Shown piece after piece: positions 44,227 through 53,920 of a stretch of 64,000 nt of DNA. The notes under the pieces are model-generated. The model saw only the letters and a list, made by a program, of their open reading frames with translations, was not told the DNA's origin and searched no databases. Within the stretch, counting starts at the first letter, position 1, and each line of letters begins with the position of its first letter. The DNA is from Rutpela maculata (taxonomy: Eukaryota; Arthropoda; Insecta; Coleoptera; Cerambycidae). The DNA is taken from assembly GCA_936432065.2 (NCBI GenBank), contig OW386285.2:42277920-42341919 (forward strand), written 5' to 3'. The translations under genes and the position numbers were made by a program.

Positions 44227-45067
44227 CTAAAACTTTCATTATTCTATCTTTTGTAGTCATACGCTCTTTAGAGTTGTTTAAGTTATCACTGCTCTTTCTT
44301 GTAGATTTTCCAGCCATACTAAGTATTTTACCACTTCTATTTGATGTAATTAAATAATCTCCCAATTGGGGTTTGATAGAAGGAAGTTTCGTTAGTGGGA
44401 CTAGAACCACTGCCAGTCTCTCCAACAATTTTTTATACTGCATTTTATCATCCAATCTAACTGAATAATCTAAACTAGCAGATCCAATCGAAGAACGTGA
44501 GGCATCAGCTGATTTTTTGGCGAGACTATTGATTAAAGCTGACCTTTCCTTGGGTTTAGTTCCATTATGCGATGGCTTCATGCCTAAAATACGGCCTGTA
44601 AAAGGCTTAATTTAATTTAAACCCCTCTTAGACGCTTCAAACTTCTTTTCTTTGGGAGATTTTATTTCTTTAACAAAAGCAATTTCATCTTCATCACTTA
44701 TTCCATTGACATAATGAATTTGTGTTCCATTTTCTGGAGTAGAAGTAAATTTCTTAAACTTAGATCTACTTCGATAAACATCATCATCAGGTTTTTTTAC
44801 TTCTATAACATCATCGTCATCATCCAAAATAACAGTGTCAATCTGACGATTCTGCCTTGGAAATGTTTTAAATGTGGATCTCTTAGCGGAATTTTTCATA
44901 AACAAATCATCATCGAAGTCACGAGCCATTGAAATATGTATTTTTTTACACTTTGGGCTTAGGAAGCGATCTAAGGAGCCTTCGGCTCTTCTTTTACGTG
45001 GAGGATCCACAAAAGTAGGACCAAAGAAACTTGTAATATAATCAAGAACTCCTCGCAAATTATCCAT
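44215..45067 (-). pseudogene. Host-gene-like coding fragment, possibly SENP/Ulp1 N-terminal region
   Basis: The reading starts ATG at 45067 (MDNLRGVLDYITSFFGPTF) and runs 151 codons to a TAA at 44612-44614. It then continues in the same frame (IKPFTGRILG) into a second open stretch up to about 44215, so a single nonsense change splits it. Features: a basic PPRKRR motif near residue 23 (possible nuclear signal), an acidic TVILDDDDDVIEVKK segment near residue 78 (SUMO-interaction-like), and SLDYSVRLDDKMQYKKLLER near the end. This layout recalls the N-terminal half of SENP1/Ulp1 SUMO proteases; that identity is tentative, and no catalytic domain is present. It reads without introns and ends at the LINE junction, so it is a partial retrocopy. 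Confidence 0.5.
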
Positions 45068-45116
45068 TCTGCATATATTTGGTTATAGGTCCAGCCGGAT
45101 GTTCATTAGTATTACA

Positions 45117-46490
45117 GACACGTATTTACTAGGTGTTATCACTTACATTACTGAATAAAAATGGGAAACTAAATGTAAAGTCTTTATGGTCAAACACGCG
45201 CCTCGAAAAGCATAAAATTGTTAAAGTAGGGAACTAAAGAACGCATCAACTCGCCACCATTTTTGCAACATTCATTTTAGGGACTTTTATGCACAACACC
45301 TGCAGCATAGTAACATTAACGTATGAACCAAATTGACTGTTTAAAAATTTCTTAATGACTTTTATATCAAAATGAAAAAGAATTTTTTTAATTACCTGAT
45401 AATACTTGTCACTATGATTAATTTTAAGCAGTTCTAAGCATATAAATCTGAACAGTTTCCACTTAAGATTTTGAAATATGAGCGAAAACGTTTTAATCCA
45501 AACAAACCAATTTCTTGAACCCAGTCAGTCATATAAATAACATTCTTCTGAAGACATATACATGGCGCCTAGGTATTTATATCTTGGCAAATTTAACATT
45601 TCGACAAACACTTGATATGCAAAAAGTAATATTAATTTATATCGTCTTCTGGATTATTCGCACGTAATTATCACTCAGTCATTCACCCGTAGCTGTATCT
45701 TACTGAACCGTATTGTATATCCGACTTATATGATCCTTAATTAAACGTATAATTAAATTAGTGGGTTATTATTAAATTCCCACGAAAAAATTGACAGGAT
45801 TTACACGTCCTACAAAGTTTGCTCTTCCTATATCAATATAAAATTACTTATGGCAATTAAAAATCTGCACTGAATTGCGAAATTAGATTTAAACAACCTA
45901 ATGTATTATTTAAAAAATTTAACTACAATGAGAAAATCTCGAAGGAATATACGCCCTACATTCGCCATTTTATTTTAATATCAGCTCTGTTATACCCCTT
46001 CAACACTTCATTTTTCAAAATGGGTCAAGCAGTTTCGTTCCTCCTAGGTAACAATGTAAACATAGTCACATTCATATACATATGCATCGTTTGCGTTGGT
46101 TTCGACACAATTGGGTGACGAATTTTCAAAAATGGTGAAATATATATGGTAGTCGACGACTTAATTTAGTTATATATTTAATTTGGAAGAAAAATTCTTA
46201 GCGCAACATATTTTAAAAAATTGTTAAACTTCGACTATTTGAATGTGCCGCGAAAATGGTAGTGACATCATAACGGCAATTAGATGTGAGCTTATAAGCA
46301 GAACAGATGAAGACGAATAAGTTGACATTGCTGACAAGAAAGAAAATAACCTCATACATCAAAAGTAAATTTGACGTTTAGCGAGCAGTGATTGATGTTT
46401 GCAGTTATTGTTAATATTTTTTTACAAAACGACTAAGGCAGTATATCTGTAAAAGCTAATTCTGACATTCTACTTGCGGTAGATATATTT
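45117..46490. other. Interval without gene
   Basis: No coding motif or element border recognised. Confidence 0.4.
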
Positions 46491-46561
46491 ATGGTCAGCG
46501 AATTTTTAAAAAGAGACGATCGTTTTGACATTGCAATGGTTGGAAGTGCAAAAGCTGCAAG
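46491..46561 (+). CDS. Possible short first coding exon (speculative)
   Basis: An ATG opens MVSEFLKRDDRFDIAMVGSA, then KAA. The sequence AAG/GTACTT at 46559-46566 could serve as a splice donor. Composition is richer in charged residues than other short frames in this AT-rich part, which is why it is listed. Read straight through, the frame stops at 37 codons. No downstream exon or family was recognised. Confidence 0.18.
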
Positions 46562-47759
46562 GTACTTACGTTACAGCTGCTATAGACAGTACAAACTATT
46601 GTAATTTCTGCAAGAACTTCCTTTATCTTATCTTATTAATATTACATAATATGTCTAATATGTATTTTATTATTTAATTTAGATGAATTTGTTAACTATA
46701 CTTTGTATTTTATTAAATATTTCCTTTTCATTGTTGTATTTCCTATTAACTATATACATGCGTATCTAACTGAAAACAACAAAATAAGTTTATCTACTAA
46801 AGAAATTATTTATTATCCATTGATACTCACTTCTAAGAAGAGTCAGAATGAGACTTACGAAGATATCAAGGAAGGTCTGTATTATAACAAAAAATAATAA
46901 ATAGGTAATTACTTTATGCTAGTATCTATCTAAGCAATAAACAATGATATGTATTTATAACACACATAATTCAAAGGGCATTTATAACTACAATCCAACG
47001 CATTCGTAGCCATTTCCGACTGATTGTGTTCACCGACTTTAGACGACTTTGTTTCATATAGTTTGTTTCATATAGTTTTTCAACAGCGAGTTTTTAAATT
47101 TCCTTTCTTAATTTATTGATCATCCTAGTATTATGGGGCCTCTAGGAGCTTCATAAATAATCAATAGCTAACAAAAACAACTGCACTTTTTTCCAACATA
47201 AACTAGATAAAATACATAAGAGCAGATTAAAGCCATTTCCCTCCTTTTAGGAAGTCAAAGCATGAATAACATTCTAATCTAGAGCCGTTAAGAATACAGC
47301 AATACACCTTGTTTTATCCACCAGTTTGGCGGGTAATTTAAATTTGTAACAGCTAGAATGCCACACAAGTCTTGTAATGCGGTCGTTTTTCCTACAACAT
47401 AAACCCATATTAAAAATCAAATTCCTACATTAAGATACAACTTACCACAAATAAAACGCTTAGAATACATTGTAATCTGTTACTTTACTTGACATTGAAA
47501 TGGTCTCCACAATAAGAAGACTTGGTCCTTCTCTGGTGGCTTTGAATCATTCATTATTACGTTCAGCATTTATTATTGAAACACAACAGCTTTTCTGGTG
47601 AATTGGTGGTATTATTTACACAGAACGGCAGAAAACACTATCTGTACTTATATTTATCCATAACTAGATGCTGTTAAACTATACCGAATTGTAACCTATG
47701 AACGTCAGTTAAATTTGACGTTAAATATAATGTCAGATTAAACTGTCGTGATTGTCTTT
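46562..47759. other. Interval without gene
   Basis: Only short AT-driven frames; no repeat borders seen. Confidence 0.4.
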
Positions 47760-47766
47760 TTTCTCG

Positions 47767-48824
47767 GTCGCTATAGGCGTCTGAATTTAAGATGCCAGCG
47801 CCAAAGTGGAGAACTCGTGAACTAATTATAGGCTTTTTGTTTGTTTATATGGCGAATACTTATGTTGATTTTGTTATGTTTATTGTTGTTTTTGGCGTTA
47901 AAAATAATAACATTAATAATATATGACCTAAAGGTTTGCAAGATTTTGTTGTAAGTGATTTGCAAGATGTTAATGGCATTATTCAGCAAAATTCATATTT
48001 TTTTAGGTTATCTAGTTTTTCCCTTGAAAAGTACAGTTTCTTCGACATAAACGGTGTCTGGCTAGTTAAATATTAATAAACTTAAATATTTCTCTAAATT
48101 TATATACAGTTGAAGTTTAAATCAATTTTTTTTTCAGGAAACATGAGTGACATTTAGGTTAAGCATATTGCAATGTATGGAACATTTGTGAAGCACTAAA
48201 AATGTAAAAATTCTAAGTGTGTGTATGAAGGGGAATATATTTTAAATGCAGGACATATTATTTTGTGTGGTACAACCCATATTCAACAAAAAACTTAAAA
48301 ATGTGTATGCTCTATGTTTACAAACAAGTGTCTCAGATTCAAATACCCATGAAATTAGTGGTACATTGAATATAAGTGAAAAGATATTTATTAATTCTTT
48401 AAGTAAAATAAATTACTTTTAAATATACTGGAATTACATATATTTACTTATTTCAAAAATTTCACTTACAATGTGTCATTGTCTAGGACATTATTATTGC
48501 TACTCGGGCCACGGTTATTTGCACCAGCTTTTCCCCTCTCAATGACTGGTTAAAGGTGTCTACATTAAAGAGGGTATGCTTTGAACATTGCAGTGAAACT
48601 CGAGTTGTCCCTGCAATCTACAAAGGATATCGACTAGGTTGGCTCCAGCCAATTGTAGCCCCTTTAAAAGCTATCATATTTTTAATAACTTAGCATCTCA
48701 GTTTATCATTTACTTATTGTTGATATCATCGTACACTAAAGAGACAATAACAGAAAAGCCCATAATTAGTTTGACTATAGACCACCAGGTGGCGTACTCC
48801 TTATTTTCAGACGCCTATAGCGAG
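47767..48824. mobile_element. TIR element with 7-bp TSD
   Basis: The ends GTCGCTATAGGCGTCTGAAT and TTTCAGACGCCTATAGCGAG are inverted repeats, and imperfect similarity continues inward about 60 bp (ACTAATTATAGGCTTTTT and its complement). TTTCTCG lies directly outside both ends (47760-47766 and 48825-48831). The superfamily is not clear: 7-8 bp duplications occur in several cut-and-paste groups. No transposase is present. A GC-richer stretch near 48590-48655 weakly resembles 43610-43660. Confidence 0.75.
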
Positions 48825-49084
48825 TTTCTCGTCGTTTTATAACTAACTTCTCTACAGACTGCCGTTATTATGTCATCTCCGTTTTAAATGCATGTATTTT
48901 TGTACTTAATATTATAATATTATAAAACTTTCTTTTCAACTTCTACATGTTTCTAATGATTTTTTATGAATAATTGTTATTGTTTAACATAGATTCTCCT
49001 CAAATTTTAACTTAGTACAACAACCCAATTAATGTTGAATTCCTATGCCAAAAGTTTGTTTATATGATCATTAGTGATAAATAT

Positions 49085-50233
49085 TATATTGGATTGAGTC
49101 CCTCTTGACAAAGAGGAAACGAATAGTAAAATATAATTAACACTCTTTCATAAATACGGAATGTTGATATTTGTGTTCTCCATGGTTCTATGCTGGGCCC
49201 TCTTTTTACAAGCTTTTATTTAACTTACTTCGTATGTATGTTAGTTTGTTTGTTTAGTTCAAATCTTGCAAGTCAATTTTAAAATTATCCCCAACCGACT
49301 GAGCTGAAATTTTGCATACACGTTTAGTTTGGATGACAATGCATGGTTAGCTAAGTGACGTCATTCTAAATCCAATATGGCGGGCTTCCGAAGATGGCGG
49401 ACCAGTTATTTTTTATGCACCCCCATGATATGGGTATCAAATGAAAGGGTTTGCTGAGAAGAATACGAAAATAAAATGACGTCACACTAAATTCAATATG
49501 GCGGACGCCCCAAGATGGCGGACAATTTTTTTTAGTTTTAACACTATAATTTGATCGTATAGCGTATTCGCTCATACGTTGCATTCTAAGAAATGGTGAA
49601 AAGGCGTAGCTAGAAATTTAAAAATAAAATTAAATGTAAAAAAAACTTCTTTAAAAACAAGCTTTTATTATTTAGGTGTACTAAAACAAAAAAAAAATAA
49701 AAATAAAAAAAAATTAATTGTCTTAAAAGCTTGTCTCGTGAATAGAAATAAAAAAAACTTACTTAGGTACTTACAATCTCTGTCAAAAAAAATTAATGCC
49801 TATATGAACTTCTCGCATGCGAAAAGCTTTTAAGACAATTAATTTTTTTTTATTTTTTTTTTTTCGTTTTAGTACACCTAAATAATAAAAGCTTGTCTTT
49901 AAAAAAGTTTTTTTTTACATTTAATTTTATTTCATGTATACGTCAATGATTTACCCCAATATATTCTTATCGGTAAAGTTTTGCCGACGATGTGACAGTA
50001 ACTATATCAGCACAGACTCCTCTTCATATGACGTGTGAGTAATGAACTTGATAATGTTATCGCAACTGTCTAAATGACAACAAATATACATACATTTTTA
50101 CATAAAATGACCACTGCTGTCAAGTTTTGTTGAAAAGTTGAAAGTAACATTAGATTATCGAATAATACTAAATTCTTAGGAGTATACCTAGACAAATATC
50201 TTGGATGGGATGTTTAGTGGTCATGTTGATGGT
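49085..50233 (+). pseudogene. LINE reverse transcriptase relic, interrupted
   Basis: First part: WIESLLTKRKRIVKYN followed, after stops, by VLHGSMLGPLF (about 49160-49205), equivalent to the PQGS-x-LGP block. After an unrelated insertion the second part reads HVYVNDLPQ (about 49930-49960), a damaged catalytic ADDVTVTISAQT region (about 49985-50015), and NNTKFLGVYLDKYLGWDV (about 50156-50210). This is the expected order around the active site of a jockey-like LINE. The 3' side is cut off at the mariner remnant starting near 50234. Confidence 0.72.
49211..49911. mobile_element. Repeat inserted into the LINE relic
   Basis: The insertion separates the SMLGPLF and VYVNDLPQ parts of the LINE reading. 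TTTTTACA occurs at both borders (49203-49210 and 49912-49919), a candidate TSD. The start AGCTTTTATTTAA and the end TAATAAAAGCTTGTC are partly inverted. The right half contains an extra inverted repeat: about 49630-49735 mirrors about 49820-49935. The left half has the non-coding phrases TATGGCGGGC and CAAGATGGCGGAC. Class unknown. Confidence 0.55.
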
Positions 50234-50748
50234 CATAGCGGCCAATCCACCTGTCGTAGAAGTGATTGTCTAACCATCGTCTAACTAGAATTGTAGAATG
50301 TGCTGAGCATCCATCTTGCTGAAAAATTACACAGGACCACAAAATATTTTTGCGAGTTGCCTGGGACCAGACCCAGTGTAGCATATGTTTTTGGGGTCGC
50401 TGAAACCGAATCTGAAATTTATTTTGCCTTGTCATTTCAGAATTTTTTTTTAAATTAAGAACAATTTTTTTTACTTCATATTTCAAAGATTTGGCGAAGT
50501 CGCCGGTAATATCAATTAATTCACAGACATGGTATTATTTTTATAGTTCACATCGTGCCCAACAAAGAGAATTTTACAATAGTTTCCTTCACTATGTAGA
50601 AGTTAAATAAATAAAAGAAGCTACTAAAAAGATTGAAAAAAAAATCTTTTTTCAAATCGAATCGCCTTCAATAAATCTTCAAAAAAATATCTCTAAAAAG
50701 TAAGAAATAAAATTTTACTCAGTTTTACAAATATCTGTCTATCTATTA

Positions 50749-52080
50749 TAGACGGAGAGCCGGCCGTCGAATATCCTATGAATAAGATACATGAAAAACT
50801 CTTTGTGAGTGATTAGTACTACCACAGTCCTAAAGGGAGCCACCTTTTATACGAGCTAATTTTGCCCGCGTCATGGCTTTTTGACCTCACTTCCGGTTAC
50901 GACTTTTAATGTTTTTTAAGTCATCAATAGTCCCTTGGGGTAAAACTTTTACCCCACCGGATCGCAAGACATGTACTCCCCCGTTTTCGAGGGCGGGGAA
51001 CACGATGGTGATAATATTTTCCGACCTAGCGTCCAACCGCTACCCCTAAATCGAAAAAACCACCCCTTTTTTTTTATTTTCCGGTGCTACGCTTGCGAGG
51101 GCTTGCCAGATCTGGTTTTTCTTGGTCAGATTGAATAAAATAAGTAAATATTGACCACAGGTGACCTAACCCACTCCCGGGGGTTGAAACTACCCTCACC
51201 CCCAATAACTAAATGCTACGAAAACAACGAAAATTAGCTGGAAAACGGTAAACCCCCGTTTTCGAGGGCGAGGAATACGATGGTGATAATATTTTCCGAC
51301 TTACCCTTCACCCACTACCCCTAAACCTGAATACCACCCCTTTTCCGATTTTCCGATGCTAGGCTTGCGAGGGCCTCTCGTATCGTTTTTTCTTTTGGTC
51401 AGTTAGAATAAAATAGTTAAATATTTATCACAAGTGACCTAACCAACCCCCGGGGGTTGAAACTACCCTCACCCCCAATAACTAAATGCCACGAAAACAA
51501 CGAAAATCAGGTGGAAAGCAGTATACCCCCGTTTTCGAAGGCGGGGAATACGATGGTGACAATATTTTTCGACCTACCCTTCACCCACTACCCCCAAATC
51601 GAAAAAAACTCTTTTGCGATTTTGGTTCTTGTACACACACTAAATCACAATTCAATTTTTTTTGTCACCCCTGTGGTCAATATTTACTTATTTCATTCAA
51701 TCTGACCAAGAAAAACCAGATCTGGCAAACCCTCGCAAGCGTAGCACCGGAAAATTGGAAATGGGGGTGGTTTTTTCGATTTAGGGATAGCGGTTGGACA
51801 TTGGGTCGGAAAATATTGTCACCATCGTGTTCCGCGCCCTCGAAAACGGGGGAGTACATGTCTTGCGGTCCGGTCAGGTAAAAGCTTTACCCCAAGGGAC
51901 TATTGATGACTTAAGAAAACATTAAAAATCGTAACCGGAAGTGAGGTCAAAAATCCATGATGCGGGCAAAATTAGCTCGTATAAAAGGTGGCTCCCTTTA
52001 GGTCTGTGGTAGTACTAATCACTCACAAAAAGTTTTTCATGTATCTTATACATAGGATATTCGACGGCCGGCTCTCCGGC
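50749..52080. mobile_element. Nested inverted-repeat element, TATTA TSD
   Basis: The ends carry CGGAGAGCCGGCCGTCGAAT on the left (from 50753) and its mirror ending GGCTCTCCG on the right (52078). TATTA occurs on both sides (50744-50748 and 52081-52085). The uninterrupted mirrored arm at 54430-54450 has TATTA once, confirming the empty site. Long arms (CATGAAAAACTCTTTGTGAG mirrored near 52021-52045) surround a centre with three diverged copies of a GTTTTCGAGGGCGGGGAA/TACGATGGTGATAATATTTT unit (about 50985, 51261 and 51531) plus mirrored ones near 51810. Frames through it (51457-51881) are repeat artefacts. Confidence 0.82.
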
Positions 52081-52444
52081 TATTAGTGAAAAGTGGCTAG
52101 GAACTATACCTTATTATCCTTAGTCCAATCAACGAAGGAAAAATAGGGGAATTAATTCGTGTAGTTGCAAATTTTTGTATATTTGTCGGGAGGAGTGCCC
52201 TGAACAACATACCAGAAGTCCCGACCGGTGGGAGGTAAGCGGGGAGGAGGGGAGCTAGTTTAAAGGTTCCCTTTTCACGTTTTTCTTAAATAACTCGAAA
52301 ACTACGACCTCTAGCGAAAAATTGTCTTTATACAAAATTAAATTAGACGAAATTTTCCACAAATATGTTCCTATTCATTTTTTATGTAGGATCAATACTT
52401 TCCGAGACACAGAGGGTGAAAAATCGGAAATTATAAAAAAAACT

Positions 52445-52787
52445 TAAGTAGTTTTTCATGTTTTTTCGGAAAAACTCGGTGAAAACGCACTTTACACAAA
52501 AGTTGCAAATAAAAAAAGGTCTTGTATTTTGATGATGCATTCACTAGAATTTTTTCAGATTTTTTTTTCAACTTTTACATTTCCCCTCGGTCACTTTTAG
52601 GAATTTTCGAGTGGCCATATCTCGAAAAATATGCATTTTTCGAAAAAATTGACAAGAGTAAAAACATCTTATTGTAGACCAAAAAAGGTATATTGTTTGA
52701 CAAAAAAAGTATTGGTTTTTTTCATTTTTGACCTAATTCTACAAGTTACGGAACCCGTTTCGATCATTTCCTACTCTATTACTTCCA
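52445..52787 (+). repeat. Foldback-family fragment (as 37866-39471)
   Basis: The segment matches the right arm of the 37.9-39.5 kb foldback (38885-39185) through GGCCATATCTCGAAAAATAT, GGAAAAACTC.GTGAAAACGC and ACAAGTTACGGAACCC. The family sequence resumes at 53826-53920 (AAGGTTTCATCAAAATCAAT against 39219). The hairpin-ended repeats at 52788-53815 are therefore insertions into it. Confidence 0.75.
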
Positions 52788-53105
52788 CATCCAGTGGAAG
52801 TATAGTAACGGCAAAAAATTTTTAAAAATTTTTATTGTTCACATAGGCTTAAAATGTCATGAAACATCGAGATTTTAAGTTTGAGCGAAAAAAAAATTTC
52901 TGTCTGTCGGTCTGTAACTTTTTTTGTGCGCACGTTTACTCCGTTTAAGATATTGACTTGAAATTTGGTACACATATGTACTTTAAGGAGATCTGGAACT
53001 AGATTATATTTTCATCTTGTTCCGTCGAAGGGTTGGGGGGTAAATTGGGGTAAATGGAGGTAAATGGGTAAATCAAGCCGGTAAGAGTCCATAAAATTGG
53101 TATTT
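52788..53105 (-). mobile_element. Hairpin-ended repeat, TACTTCCAC family, copy 2
   Basis: It begins with the hairpin TACTTCCACATCCAGTGGAA and runs through GAGATTTTAAGTTTGAGCG, GTCTGTCGGTCTGTAACTTT and ACTTGAAATTTGGTACACAT, mirrored with respect to 27900-28255. It breaks off at a GTATTTAGTATATATAAAAG block, so this is a partial copy. Confidence 0.72.
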
Positions 53106-53324
53106 AGTATATATAAAAGAACTTAAAGTCGACTTTAGATGCACAGTAGTTTACCTCAAGTGATATGGATGCGCAGTGGGTTTCCTCGAGTAAATTGGAT
53201 GCACAGTGGGTTACCTTGATGGATGCGTATTAGGTTTGCTCGAAGAAAATGCTCGAAGTAGAGTACTTTTATCGTGTAGTTTACTAAACACAACGATTTT
53301 TTATATCTTTGTAATGCCATTTTC

Positions 53325-53815
53325 TGCGTATTACTTCCACATTCAGTTGAAGTATATTAACGCAAAAAAAATTTTTGGAAATTTTCATTGTTTAAATAGG
53401 CTTAGAATATCATGAAATCTCAATATTTTAAGTCTGAGCAAAATAAATTTGTCTGTCGCATCGGTCTGTATGTTAGTCTTGTATCTTTTTAGTGCTCACG
53501 AGTACTCTGGAACCGGTCTCAAAAAAAAAAATTGGCATTAGCCACCTCTATTACCACCCCCACCCCCATTATTGAAGGTGGTGAAAAAATAGTGTGATTT
53601 AGTGTGTGTACAAGAGCCAAAGTTATCAAGAATTTTTTTCACTTCACCCTTCCTCTATTACCGATGTGGCTTATAATTTTATGGGTTCTTGGGGTACATG
53701 ATTTCAAATATTATACTATTAAAGTTCCATGAACAATTATTTCCACATAGTGGAGTGCAAATATAGTATTTTTTTGTAAGAGACTTGGATGTGGAAGTAG
53801 TGATTCCTTGGGCAG
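53325..53815 (-). mobile_element. Hairpin-ended repeat, TACTTCCAC family, copy 3
   Basis: It starts TATTACTTCCACATTCAGTT and ends GATGTGGAAGTAGTGATTCC with TTGGGCAG, mirroring the copy at 27543-28255 (which begins GGGAATCACTACTTCCACAT). It is internally shorter and diverged; the terminal hairpin has one mismatch. Both copies 2 and 3 sit inside the foldback fragment 52445-53920. Confidence 0.72.
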
Positions 53816-53825
53816 CGGTTTTTTT

Positions 53826-53920
53826 TTCCATTGCACAAGGTTTCATCAAAATCAATTCATTAGCAGTCAAATTAGAGATTTTGATCATTTTAGCGCTTCT
53901 TTGACTGGACTATCTCGTAA
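53826..53920 (+). repeat. Continuation of the interrupted foldback fragment
   Basis: AAGGTTTCATCAAAATCAAT and TAGCAGTCAAATTAGAG match 39219-39275 of the 1.6-kb foldback family. It ends TTTGACTGGACTAT, the recurring family edge. Confidence 0.68.

Larger units (their letters stand above)
43759..45107 (-). mobile_element. Chimeric retrocopy: host-like mRNA joined to LINE 3' end
   Basis: The 9-mer AGTATTACA lies directly on both sides (43750-43758 and 45108-45116). On the minus strand the order is about 40 bases of leader, an open coding stretch (45067 to about 44215, see separate entry), the C-terminal coding end of a LINE reverse transcriptase (to 43963), a 3' UTR, and an AATAATAATGATAATAATA-type tail next to the TSD. 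A 5' mRNA-like segment fused to a LINE 3' end within one pair of TSDs is what template switching during target-primed reverse transcription would produce. One stop in about 280 codons implies fairly recent insertion. Confidence 0.72.

Noticed and set aside
51457..51881. Overlapping frames of 82 and 131 codons with proline-rich reading.
   Set aside because: They run through internally repeated and mirrored segments of the nested element 50749-52080; a related frame appears on the opposite strand at 51677-51859.
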